Below are positions 35,123 to 43,127 of a stretch of 64,000 bases of DNA, in pieces (position 1 is the stretch's first letter; every line of letters begins with the position of its first letter). The stretch is taken from assembly GCA_016714795.1 (NCBI GenBank), contig JADKCA010000001.1, forward strand, positions 186,001-250,000. Reading direction: 5' to 3'. The position numbers and the translations under genes are program-made. Origin of the DNA: Sphingomonadales bacterium (GTDB lineage: Bacteria; Pseudomonadota; Alphaproteobacteria; Sphingomonadales; Sphingomonadaceae). A model generated the notes under the pieces. It saw only the letters and a list, made by a program, of their open reading frames with translations, had not been told where the DNA came from and did not search any database.

Positions 35123-36309
35123 GCGTGATCGCCCGCACCAAACCCGTCAAAGCTCGGCTCGGACGATCAGACCGGACCTGGTATTCGCTGTGGTTCTGGG
35201 AGATTGACCGCGTCTTGCTGGTGCTGGGGCTGGTGCTGATCTCGATTGGGTTGATTGCGGTGGCGGCGGGTTCTCCGGCGGCGGCTTACCGTCTGTCTGG
35301 TGGATCGTTCCAGATGGAACCGCTCTATTTCTTCTGGCGGCAATTGGGCTGGGTCGCAGCGGGATTGCCGGTGCTGATCCTGTGTTCGATGATGCCGCCG
35401 CGCAACATGCGGCGCTTTGCACTTGGGGCGGCTGCCTTTTTCAGTGTGTTGCTGGTGGCTGTGCCGCTGATGGGAATTGAGAAGAATGGCGCGATGCGCT
35501 GGATCAATCTGGGTATCGGCCAGTTGCAGCCTTCGGAATTTCTGAAGCCCTTCTATTTCGTCACGCTGGCCTGGTTGCTGTCCTTGCCTCAGCAGGATCG
35601 GGATTTGCCGGTGTTCGTGCTGACCGGGCTGATGACCGCGCTGATTGGCGGATTGCTGATGCTCCAGCCCGATTTCGGCCAGACGGTGATTTTCGTGAGC
35701 GTCTGGCTGGCGATGGTGACCGTCGCCGGGCTGCCGCTGCGCCGGATCGGCACGCTGTTGGGGCTGGGCGTGATCGGCGTCCTGCTCGCCTATCTCTTCT
35801 ATCCGGTGGCGACCACGCGCATCAACGGCTTCCTGTTTGCAGACGGGGATACCACGCAAGTGGATCGCGCGCGCGAAACCATCACTTCTGGCGGTCTGTT
35901 CGGGGCCGGGCCGGGGGCAGGGGAGCATAAGTTCCATCTGCCCGAAGCGCACACGGATTATATCTTCTCCGTGGTCGGGGAAGAGTTCGGCATCTTTGCC
36001 TGCATGGCGATTGCCGTGCTGTTCCTTGCCATCACCATACGCGTGTTCCGCAAAATGATCGACGAGGAAGACAGCTTCACCATCCTCGCCTGCACCGGGC
36101 TGGTGTGCCAGTTGATGCTGCAAGCGCTGATCAACATGGCGGTCAATGTCGGCATTGCCCCGTCCAAAGGGATGACGCTGCCCTTTATCAGCTATGGCGG
36201 CTCTTCGATGATTGCGTTGTGCGCGGCCTTTGGCATGTTGCTGACCTTTACGCGGCGCAATCCCTATCTTCTGCGCTCTCCCTATATCGTGAAGTGGAAT
36301 GAACGATGA
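35119..36309 (+). CDS. ftsW: Septal peptidoglycan polymerase FtsW
   Basis: This 396-residue SEDS-family membrane glycosyltransferase polymerises lipid II at the septum together with FtsI. About ten membrane helices are visible. Family motifs include NGAMRWINLGIGQLQPSEF, the loop with GGLFGAGPGAGEHKFHLPEA, HTDYIFSVVGEEFG, and the C-terminal KGMTLPFISYGGSSM. It overlaps murG by 4 nt. Confidence 0.96.
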   Translation: MSVIARTKPVKARLGRSDRTWYSLWFWEIDRVLLVLGLVLISIGLIAVAAGSPAAAYRLSGGSFQMEPLYFFWRQLGWVAAGLPVLILCSMMPPRNMRRFALGAAAFFSVLLVAVPLMGIEKNGAMRWINLGIGQLQPSEFLKPFYFVTLAWLLSLPQQDRDLPVFVLTGLMTALIGGLLMLQPDFGQTVIFVSVWLAMVTVAGLPLRRIGTLLGLGVIGVLLAYLFYPVATTRINGFLFADGDTTQVDRARETITSGGLFGAGPGAGEHKFHLPEAHTDYIFSVVGEEFGIFACMAIAVLFLAITIRVFRKMIDEEDSFTILACTGLVCQLMLQALINMAVNVGIAPSKGMTLPFISYGGSSMIALCAAFGMLLTFTRRNPYLLRSPYIVKWNER

Positions 36310-37475
36310 GCGTCACCCGGCATTATGTCCTCGCGGCAGGCGGAACAGGTGGGCATATGATGCCCGCACATGCGCTCGCGGCAGAGCTGCGTCGGCGAGG
36401 GCATCATGTTGCCCTCATCACCGACGAACGCGGTGCGAAAATCCCCGGCCTGTTCGACGAAGTGCCCGTGCACCAGATGCCCGCCGGGCGGCTGGGCGGC
36501 GGACCCATGGGCTGGCTGCGCGCGGCGCGCTCGATCTGGGAAGGGCGCGGCATGGCGCTGCGCCTGTATGAGACGTTCAAGCCCTCCGCCGTAATCGGTT
36601 TTGGCGGATACCCCGCGCTGCCAGCCTTGCTCGCGGCGAAGAAGGCAGGGATCGCAACCGTGATCCACGAGCAAAATGCCGTGCTGGGGCGAGTGAACCG
36701 CTTTGTTTCAGGGCAGGTCAATGCCATCGCGCTCGCCACGCCCGATACGCAGCGCCTCTCTGCCAAGGCGCAGGCCAAGGCGCATGTGGTGGGCAATCCG
36801 GTGCGTGATGAAGTGATGGTGCTGCGCGATCAGCCCTATCCGGTGATTGACGGGGAGAGCGTGTTCCGCGTGCTGGTGATCGGCGGCAGTCAGGGTGCGC
36901 AGATCCTGTCAGACATTGTGCCCGATGGTCTGGCGATGCTGCCGCCCAATCTACGCCGCCGCCTGCAGGTGACGCAGCAATGCCGCGCAGAGGATATTGA
37001 CCGGGTGCGCGAACGCTATGCCGAACTTGGCATTCCGGCGGACCTTGCCACCTATATGACAGACCTGCCGGACCGGCTGGCCTGGGCGCACCTTGTCATC
37101 GCGCGTTCTGGGGCGTCCACGCTGGCGGAGCTGACGGCGGCGGGGCGGCCCTCGATCCTGATCCCGTTGCCGGGGGCCACCGATGATCATCAGACCGCCA
37201 ACTGCACCGAAGTGGTGAAGGCCGGCGGCGCGCGGATGATCGCGCAATCGCAATTTACGCCCGCCGAACTCGCCAAGCAGATGCAGAAGCTGGGGCTGGA
37301 GCCCGAGGGCCTGATCGCCGCTGCCAAGCGCGCATGGACCTGCGGCCGCCCGCACGCGGCCAAGGATTTGGCCGATCTGGTCGAAAATCTGGCGAAGCCG
37401 CCCGTGATGGACGGCGTGGCCGCCGACGATGATTCATGGGCCGCGCAAGCGGCGCCCGCCGGAGGTGCCGCATGA
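36306..37475 (+). CDS. murG: UDP-GlcNAc:lipid I N-acetylglucosaminyltransferase MurG
   Basis: This 389-residue GT-B glycosyltransferase on the inner face of the membrane makes lipid II. N-domain: AAGGTGGHMMPA, VIGFGGYPALPAL, HEQNAVLGRVNR. C-domain: VIGGSQGAQILSD, RSGASTLAELTAAGRPSI, PLPGATDDHQTAN. The last about 25 residues extend past the usual end and look unstructured. It overlaps murC by 4 nt. Confidence 0.96.
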   Translation: MSVTRHYVLAAGGTGGHMMPAHALAAELRRRGHHVALITDERGAKIPGLFDEVPVHQMPAGRLGGGPMGWLRAARSIWEGRGMALRLYETFKPSAVIGFGGYPALPALLAAKKAGIATVIHEQNAVLGRVNRFVSGQVNAIALATPDTQRLSAKAQAKAHVVGNPVRDEVMVLRDQPYPVIDGESVFRVLVIGGSQGAQILSDIVPDGLAMLPPNLRRRLQVTQQCRAEDIDRVRERYAELGIPADLATYMTDLPDRLAWAHLVIARSGASTLAELTAAGRPSILIPLPGATDDHQTANCTEVVKAGGARMIAQSQFTPAELAKQMQKLGLEPEGLIAAAKRAWTCGRPHAAKDLADLVENLAKPPVMDGVAADDDSWAAQAAPAGGAA

Positions 37476-38878
37476 AAGCCGTTCCCACCAGTATCGGAAC
37501 GATCCACTTTGTCGGCATTGGCGGCATCGGTATGTCCGGCATTGCGGAAGTGATGCACAATCTGGGCTATTCGGTGCAAGGGTCCGACATTGCGGAAAGT
37601 TATGTCGTGGAAGGGCTGCGCAAGAAGGGCATCACCGTGCTGATCGGCAATGATGCGGCCAATCTGGGTGACGCGCAGGTGATCGTCACCTCCACCGCCG
37701 TCAAGCGCGGCAATCCAGAGGTGGAAGCCGCGCTCGAACGTCGCATCCCGCTCGTGCGCCGCGCCGAAATGCTGGCTGAGTTGATGCGCCTCAAGAGCAC
37801 GGTCGCGGTGGCAGGCACGCATGGCAAGACGACAACGACCAGCATGATCGCGGCGATGCTCGATGCGGGCGGGATTGATCCCACCGTCATTAACGGCGGC
37901 ATCATCAACAATTACGGCTCCAACGCGCGACTGGGCGACAGCGAGTGGATGGTGGTGGAGGCCGATGAGAGCGATGGCAGCTTTCTGCGGCTCGATGGCA
38001 CGATTGCCGTCGTCACCAACATCGATCCCGAACATCTTGACCATTACGGCGATTTTGAGCGGGCCAAGGCGGCCTATATCGAATTCATCGAGAATGTGCC
38101 CTTTTATGGCCTCGCCATTCTCTGCCTCGATCATCCCGAAGTGCAGGCGATCATCCCGCGCATCCGTGATCGGCGGATCATGACCTATGGTTTTGCCGCC
38201 CAGGCCGATGTGCGCGCGGAAAATGTCGTCTCCTTCCCCGGCGGCAACCGCTTCGACGTGGTGGTGCGCTCGCGCGACGGCGAGCAGCGGACCATCGCAG
38301 GCGTCGAAATGCCGATGCCGGGCCGCCACAATGTTCAGAATGCGCTCGCGGCCATCGCGGTCGGCCTTGAAATGGGAATGAGCGACGCAGAAGTGCAATC
38401 GGGCTTTGCGAAATTCGGCGGCGTCAAACGGCGCTTCACCAAGGTGGGCGAAGTGGGTGGCGTAACGGTGATCGACGATTATGGCCACCATCCGGTCGAG
38501 ATCAAAGCTGTGCTCTCTGCGGCCAGAGAGGGTGCGACGGGCCGCGTCATCGCGGTGTGCCAGCCGCACCGCTATTCGCGCCTCGGCAATCTGATGGAGG
38601 AGTTCGCCTCCTGCTTCAATGATGCAGACATGGTCTATATCACGCCCGTTTATGCAGCAGGTGAACAGCCAATCGAAGGCGTCAGTGCGGCCGATCTTGT
38701 GGGCAAGATCAAGCGGCGCGGGCATCACAGCGCGGCGGAAATTGCGGGCGCGGATGCGCTGGCGGAAGAAATGGCGCGCGTGGCGAAAGAGGGCGACATG
38801 ATCGTCTGCCTTGGCGCGGGCGATATTACAAAGTGGGCCGCCGGGCTTGCTGACGCGATCAAGGGGATGCGGGGGTGA
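37472..38878 (+). CDS. murC: UDP-MurNAc:L-alanine ligase MurC
   Basis: The ATG at 37472 (MKAVPTSIGTIHFVGIGGIG) overlaps the murG stop by 4 nt. The protein has 468 residues. It adds L-alanine to UDP-MurNAc, the first stem peptide step. Motifs: FVGIGGIGMSGIAEV, VAGTHGKTTTTSM (ATP loop), VEADESDGSF, NIDPEHLDHYG and IDDYGHHPVEI. It ends in GTGA shared with murB. Confidence 0.97.
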   Translation: MKAVPTSIGTIHFVGIGGIGMSGIAEVMHNLGYSVQGSDIAESYVVEGLRKKGITVLIGNDAANLGDAQVIVTSTAVKRGNPEVEAALERRIPLVRRAEMLAELMRLKSTVAVAGTHGKTTTTSMIAAMLDAGGIDPTVINGGIINNYGSNARLGDSEWMVVEADESDGSFLRLDGTIAVVTNIDPEHLDHYGDFERAKAAYIEFIENVPFYGLAILCLDHPEVQAIIPRIRDRRIMTYGFAAQADVRAENVVSFPGGNRFDVVVRSRDGEQRTIAGVEMPMPGRHNVQNALAAIAVGLEMGMSDAEVQSGFAKFGGVKRRFTKVGEVGGVTVIDDYGHHPVEIKAVLSAAREGATGRVIAVCQPHRYSRLGNLMEEFASCFNDADMVYITPVYAAGEQPIEGVSAADLVGKIKRRGHHSAAEIAGADALAEEMARVAKEGDMIVCLGAGDITKWAAGLADAIKGMRG

Positions 38879-39870
38879 GCAAATCCACCGCCATTCACCC
38901 CTCCCCTTCAGGGGAGGGGCCGGGGGTGGGGGGTGTCAACCTGCACGCCAGCCGGACAGCCCCCACCCCAACCCCTCCCCTAAAGGGGAGGGGCTCTCTG
39001 CGCGGCAAACTCAGCCCCAACGCGCCCTTGGCTCCGCTCGTCTGGTTCAAATCGGGCGGCGCGGCGGACTGGCTGTTTGAGCCCAAGGACCTTGCCGATC
39101 TTCAAGACTTCATCCGCGCGCTTGATTCCGCTATGCCGGTGATGGCGCTGGGGCTGGGTTCCAACCTGATCGTGCGGGATGGCGGAGTGCCCGGCGTTGT
39201 TGTTCGGTTGGGCAAGGCCTTTGCGCAGGTGTCGGCTTCCGGAGACTGCGTCTTGAATTGTGGGGGCGGCGCTTCAGGCATTCTCGTCTCCTCCACGGCG
39301 CGCGACATGGGCATATCAGGGCTGGAATTCCTGCGCTCGATCCCCGGCACAGTCGGTGGATTCGTACGAATGAATGGCGGAGCCTATGGCGGGGAAGTGA
39401 AGGACATTCTCGTCGATTGCGATGTGGTGTTGCGGAACGGCGAACTGGTAACGCTGCCCGTAGCGGACCTCCACTACAGCTATCGCCATTCCGAACTGCC
39501 CGAAGGGGCGATTGTGGTCGCCGCGCGTTTCAGGGGGAAACCGGGCGAGCCCGCCGCGATTCAAGCCGAGATGGACCGTATTTCCGCGAGCCGCGAAGCC
39601 AGCCAGCCGCTGCGTTCCAAAACGGGCGGTTCCACCTTCAAGAACCCCGATGGCCACAAGGCGTGGCAGCTGGTGGATGAAGCGGGATGCCGTGGCTTGC
39701 AGATCGGCGGGGCGCAGGTTTCAGAAAAGCACACCAATTTCCTGATCAACACCGGCGACGCGACGAGCGCTGACATCGAAGCGCTGGGCGATGAAGTCCG
39801 CGCGCGGGTGAAAGCCAAGAGCGGCGTTGATCTGCACTGGGAAATTCAACGCGTAGGGAGAGTGAAGTGA
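38875..39870 (+). CDS. murB: UDP-N-acetylenolpyruvoylglucosamine reductase MurB, with repeat-encoded N-terminus
   Basis: This 331-residue FAD enzyme reduces the enolpyruvyl group to make UDP-MurNAc. It starts with a GTG that overlaps the murC stop (GTGA). The FAD domain is seen from about residue 48: FKSGGAADWLFEP, GLGSNLIVRDGGV, then IPGTVGGFVRMNGGAYG and SYRHSELP, with the C-terminal KTGGSTFKNP. Residues about 8-40 (PSPSGEGPGVGG...TPTPPLKGRGS) come from an inserted palindromic repeat and are not part of the fold. It overlaps ddl by 4 nt. Confidence 0.95.
   Translation: MSKSTAIHPSPSGEGPGVGGVNLHASRTAPTPTPPLKGRGSLRGKLSPNAPLAPLVWFKSGGAADWLFEPKDLADLQDFIRALDSAMPVMALGLGSNLIVRDGGVPGVVVRLGKAFAQVSASGDCVLNCGGGASGILVSSTARDMGISGLEFLRSIPGTVGGFVRMNGGAYGGEVKDILVDCDVVLRNGELVTLPVADLHYSYRHSELPEGAIVVAARFRGKPGEPAAIQAEMDRISASREASQPLRSKTGGSTFKNPDGHKAWQLVDEAGCRGLQIGGAQVSEKHTNFLINTGDATSADIEALGDEVRARVKAKSGVDLHWEIQRVGRVK
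38898..38993. repeat. Palindromic CCCCTCCCCT element inserted in the 5' end of murB
   Basis: The left arm has CCCCTCCCCTTCAGGGGAGG and continues GGCCGGGGGTGGGG. The right arm, GCCCCCACCCCAACCCCTCC then CCTAAAGGGGAGGGG, is its inverted copy. Each arm is a hairpin of its own (CCCCTCCCCT/AGGGGAGGGG around 2 bases). It begins 23 nt after the murB start codon, is a multiple of three in effect, and keeps the frame. The type is a widespread dispersed repeat. Confidence 0.85.
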
Positions 39871-40790
39871 CCAACCCCATCCACGTTGCAGTTCTGATGG
39901 GCGGCTGGTCCAATGAGCGTCCGGTGTCGCTGATGAGTGGCAATGGCGTTGCCGACGCGCTGGAGCGCAAGGGCTATCGCGTCACGCGGATCGATATGGA
40001 CCGGGACGTCGCTGCGCGGCTGGCGGAGACCAAACCCGATGTGGTGTTCAATGCGCTGCACGGCGTGCCGGGCGAAGATGGCTCGATTCAGGGGCTGATG
40101 GACCTGATGGGGCTGAAATACACGCATTCGGGCATGGTCACCTCGGTGATCGCGATTGACAAGGAACTCACCAAACAGCGGCTGGTGCCCCATGGCGTGC
40201 CGATGCCCAAGGGGACGATGGTCTCTTCCGCGTCCTTGTTCGAAGCCGATCCGCTGCCGCGCCCTTATGTGTTGAAACCCGTCAACGAAGGCTCGTCTGT
40301 CGGCGTCGCTATCGTCAAGGATGACAGTAATTACGGCAATCCCATCGCGCGCGATGCCAAGGGGCCGTGGCAGGAGTTTGACAATTTGCTCGCCGAACCC
40401 TTCATCAAGGGCCGCGAGCTGACCACCGCCGTGCTGGGCGGCAAAGCGCTGTGCGTGACCGAACTCAAGCCAAAAAGCGGCTTTTACGATTTTGACGCGA
40501 AATATACCGATGGCATGACCGAGCATGTCTGCCCTGCCGAAATTCCTGCAGACATTGAAGCGCGGATGCTGGAACTGGCGCTGCAATGCCACACGCTGCT
40601 GGGCTGCAAGGGCGCGTCGCGCACCGATTTCCGCTGGGATGACGAACTGGGGCTGGACGGCATTTTCGTGCTGGAAACCAACACCCAGCCGGGCATGACC
40701 CCGCTCAGCCTTGTGCCCGAACAGGCGAAGCATCTGGGCATTCCCTATGAAGAACTGGTCGACATGATCGTGAAGGAGGCGCTGGCATGA
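39867..40790 (+). CDS. ddl: D-alanine-D-alanine ligase
   Basis: This 307-residue ATP-grasp enzyme makes D-Ala-D-Ala for MurF. It starts at a GTG overlapping the murB stop by 4 nt. Motifs: VLMGGWSNERPVSLMSG, FNALHGVPGEDGSIQG, VLKPVNEGSSVGV, AEPFIKGRELTTAVLG, and FVLETNTQPGMTPLSLVPEQ with the Mg-binding residues. It is located between murB and ftsQ as usual. Confidence 0.96.
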   Translation: MTNPIHVAVLMGGWSNERPVSLMSGNGVADALERKGYRVTRIDMDRDVAARLAETKPDVVFNALHGVPGEDGSIQGLMDLMGLKYTHSGMVTSVIAIDKELTKQRLVPHGVPMPKGTMVSSASLFEADPLPRPYVLKPVNEGSSVGVAIVKDDSNYGNPIARDAKGPWQEFDNLLAEPFIKGRELTTAVLGGKALCVTELKPKSGFYDFDAKYTDGMTEHVCPAEIPADIEARMLELALQCHTLLGCKGASRTDFRWDDELGLDGIFVLETNTQPGMTPLSLVPEQAKHLGIPYEELVDMIVKEALA

Positions 40791-41713
40791 GCGGGAAGAG
40801 CACTATCAAGCGGGGCAAGCCCACCGCACGCATCGCGCGCCGCCCGGCCCAGACGAAGACGCGACGCGCCTCGTTCATGGATCGGCTGCCCGTTCAGTCC
40901 GAAACGGTGGAGCGCGTTGTCAGCCGGGGGATGTTCGTCACCGTGGCGGTGGCGGCGCTTGGCATTGCCTGGATGGCGGGTGTGCCTGGCTATCTGGGTA
41001 CCGAAGCGGCCAAGGCGGCAGGGCGTGCCGGGTTTCAGGTCAAGCGGGTGGAAGTGAACGGCGTGGACCGGATGGACCGGCTGACCGTTTATGGCATTGC
41101 GCTCGATCAGCATTCTATGGCGATGCCGCTGGTCGATCTGGATCGCGTGCGTGGCCGCCTGATTGAGCATGGCTGGATCGAGGATGCGCGCGTTTCCCGT
41201 CGCTTGCCCGATACGCTGGTGGTCGATATTGTCGAACGCAAGCCTTCCGCGATCTGGCAGAACAACCAGAAGCTTTCGCTGATTGACGAACATGGCGTGG
41301 TGCTGGAACGGGTTGATCCCAATGCCATGCCCGATCTGCCCATCCTTGTCGGGCCGGACGCCAAGCAGGCTGCGGGTGAATTTGGCCGTCTGGTGGATCG
41401 TGCGCCTTCGCTCAAGAACCGCATCGTTTCCGCCTCGCGCATTGGCGGGCGGCGCTGGGATGTGCGCTTTGACAGCGGCGAAACGCTGGCCCTGCCTGAA
41501 GGCGAGGATGCAGCTGGCGAGGCGTTCATCCGCTTCGCCCGGATCGATGGCGTGGAAGGCCTGCTGGGCCGCAACTTTGCGCGGTTTGATATGCGCAACC
41601 CGGATCGCATGGTGATCCGCAAGGTGCGCAGCGAGACCATGCCCGCCAAATCCGGCGCGGCGGACGACGACAAGACTTCAAGCACGACCACCGACAGCGG
41701 GGAGACAGTCTGA
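40787..41713 (+). CDS. ftsQ: Cell division protein FtsQ
   Basis: This 308-residue bitopic protein has a basic cytoplasmic tail (about 45 residues), a membrane helix near residues 45-65 and a periplasmic POTRA domain beginning FQVKRVEVNGVDRMDRLTVY, followed by RVSRRLPDTLVVDIVERKPSA and the beta domain. It links early and late divisome proteins through FtsB/FtsL. Overlaps: 4 nt with ddl and 1 nt with ftsA. The C-terminal about 25 residues are disordered. Confidence 0.93.
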   Translation: MSGKSTIKRGKPTARIARRPAQTKTRRASFMDRLPVQSETVERVVSRGMFVTVAVAALGIAWMAGVPGYLGTEAAKAAGRAGFQVKRVEVNGVDRMDRLTVYGIALDQHSMAMPLVDLDRVRGRLIEHGWIEDARVSRRLPDTLVVDIVERKPSAIWQNNQKLSLIDEHGVVLERVDPNAMPDLPILVGPDAKQAAGEFGRLVDRAPSLKNRIVSASRIGGRRWDVRFDSGETLALPEGEDAAGEAFIRFARIDGVEGLLGRNFARFDMRNPDRMVIRKVRSETMPAKSGAADDDKTSSTTTDSGETV

Positions 41714-42975
41714 TGGCACAGGCAAATGGCGGCAGGATCATCACGGCGCTGGATGTTGGAACATGGAAGGTCTCAGCGCTGATCGCCGAATTGCAGGACA
41801 ATGGCGAAATGCAGGTGCTGGGCACCGGTCAGCGCGAAAGCCGGGGCGTCAAGCGCGGCTATGTTGCGGATATGGATGCGACCGAAAAGGCCATCCGTGA
41901 AACCGTGGAGCAGGCTGAACGGATTGCAGGCACCAACATCGAAGATGTCTGGGTGAATTTTTCGGCAGGCGGGCTGGCCAGCGACATTGCGCCGGTAGAG
42001 GTCGAACTCGCCGGGCACCGCATCGAACAGAGCGATATTGACGAATTGCTGTCTGCCGGGCGCGGTCTGCTGCATCCGGATGGCCGGATGATCCTCCATG
42101 CCCAGCCGACGCTCTACACGCTGGACGGGCTGAACGGGGTCAAAAACCCGCTCGGGCTCCATGCCGACACGCTGTCGGTGGATATTCACGTCGTGTTGGC
42201 GGATGGTTCTCCGGTGCGCAATCTGGATCTGTGCGTGCGGCGTGCGCATCTGGAAGTGAAGTCGATTGTTGCGGCTCCGGTGGCCACCGGCCTGTCCTGC
42301 CTGTCCGATGAAGAGCGCGAACTCGGCGTTGCTCTGGTCGAGATGGGGGCGGGCGTCACCAATGTCTCGCTGTTCATCGGCGGAATGCTGGTGGGGCTCA
42401 CTTCGCTGCCATTCGGCGCATCCGACATTACCGATGACATTGCGTCTGCCTTTGCCACCAAGCGCGAACATGCCGAACGCATCAAATGCTTCTTTGGTTC
42501 GGCCACAGCTTCTCCGCGCGACAATCACGACATGATAGACATGCCGCCGATGAGCGAGGATGATGGCGGCGCGGACGTGAACCGCATCACCCGCGCACAG
42601 CTGATTGCCGTCATCCGCCAGCGGCTCGATCATATGATGGGTGAAATTGCGCGGACGCTGAAGGATATGGGCTTTACTGGCCCGGTCGGGCGTCAGGCGG
42701 TGCTGACCGGCGGCGGTGCAGAGCTGAAGGGCCTTGCCGATTTCGCGCAGGGCGCACTGGGCCGTGCGGTGCGGATCGGGCGTCCGCGCCGGATGGCGGG
42801 CCTGCCGGATGCACATAGCGGCCCCGGCTTTTCGACGCTGGCTGGCCTTGTTCATTATGCGGCCTCTGACCCGGTGGACCTGCGCACCATTGCCCCCAGC
42901 CACCAGATCGTGACATCGGCTGCGCGGGGTGGTGTGCTGCAACGCTTCCTGAAGGCGTTCAGAACAGGATATTGA
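41713..42975 (+). CDS. ftsA: Cell division protein FtsA
   Basis: This 420-residue actin-like ATPase anchors FtsZ to the membrane. N-terminal IITALDVGTWKVSALIAE is the phosphate-1 loop. VWVNFSAGGLAS, the 1C subdomain region, LVEMGAGVTNVSLF (phosphate 2) and LTGGGAELKGL (adenosine loop) follow. The end (QRFLKAFRTGY) fits the C-terminal membrane-targeting amphipathic helix. It is the last gene before ftsZ, from which it is separated by about 150 nt. Confidence 0.96.
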   Translation: MAQANGGRIITALDVGTWKVSALIAELQDNGEMQVLGTGQRESRGVKRGYVADMDATEKAIRETVEQAERIAGTNIEDVWVNFSAGGLASDIAPVEVELAGHRIEQSDIDELLSAGRGLLHPDGRMILHAQPTLYTLDGLNGVKNPLGLHADTLSVDIHVVLADGSPVRNLDLCVRRAHLEVKSIVAAPVATGLSCLSDEERELGVALVEMGAGVTNVSLFIGGMLVGLTSLPFGASDITDDIASAFATKREHAERIKCFFGSATASPRDNHDMIDMPPMSEDDGGADVNRITRAQLIAVIRQRLDHMMGEIARTLKDMGFTGPVGRQAVLTGGGAELKGLADFAQGALGRAVRIGRPRRMAGLPDAHSGPGFSTLAGLVHYAASDPVDLRTIAPSHQIVTSAARGGVLQRFLKAFRTGY

Positions 42976-43127
42976 GGTTTGCTTTCCGTGCGATCACTAA
43001 TTATTGGGGTAAACGATTCATAAATCACGACGAACCGTTGTTCCTGCGCGTGAACCCGGTCCAGATGTGGTGCATGAAGTGTTTGGGGAATTTCTGGCCC
43101 GCCTGTACCATTTGGGGAGATAGCGAG
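42976..43127 (+). promoter_or_regulatory. ftsA-ftsZ spacer with possible ftsZ promoter
   Basis: Unlike the rest of the cluster, ftsA and ftsZ are separated by about 150 nt. The spacer has an AT-rich part near 42995-43025 with a TTGCTT-N17-TATTGG pair, a candidate promoter. FtsZ is normally needed in larger amounts than FtsA, which fits an extra promoter or a processing site. The frame is open upward to 42972 but the sequence there is not FtsZ-like. Confidence 0.35.
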
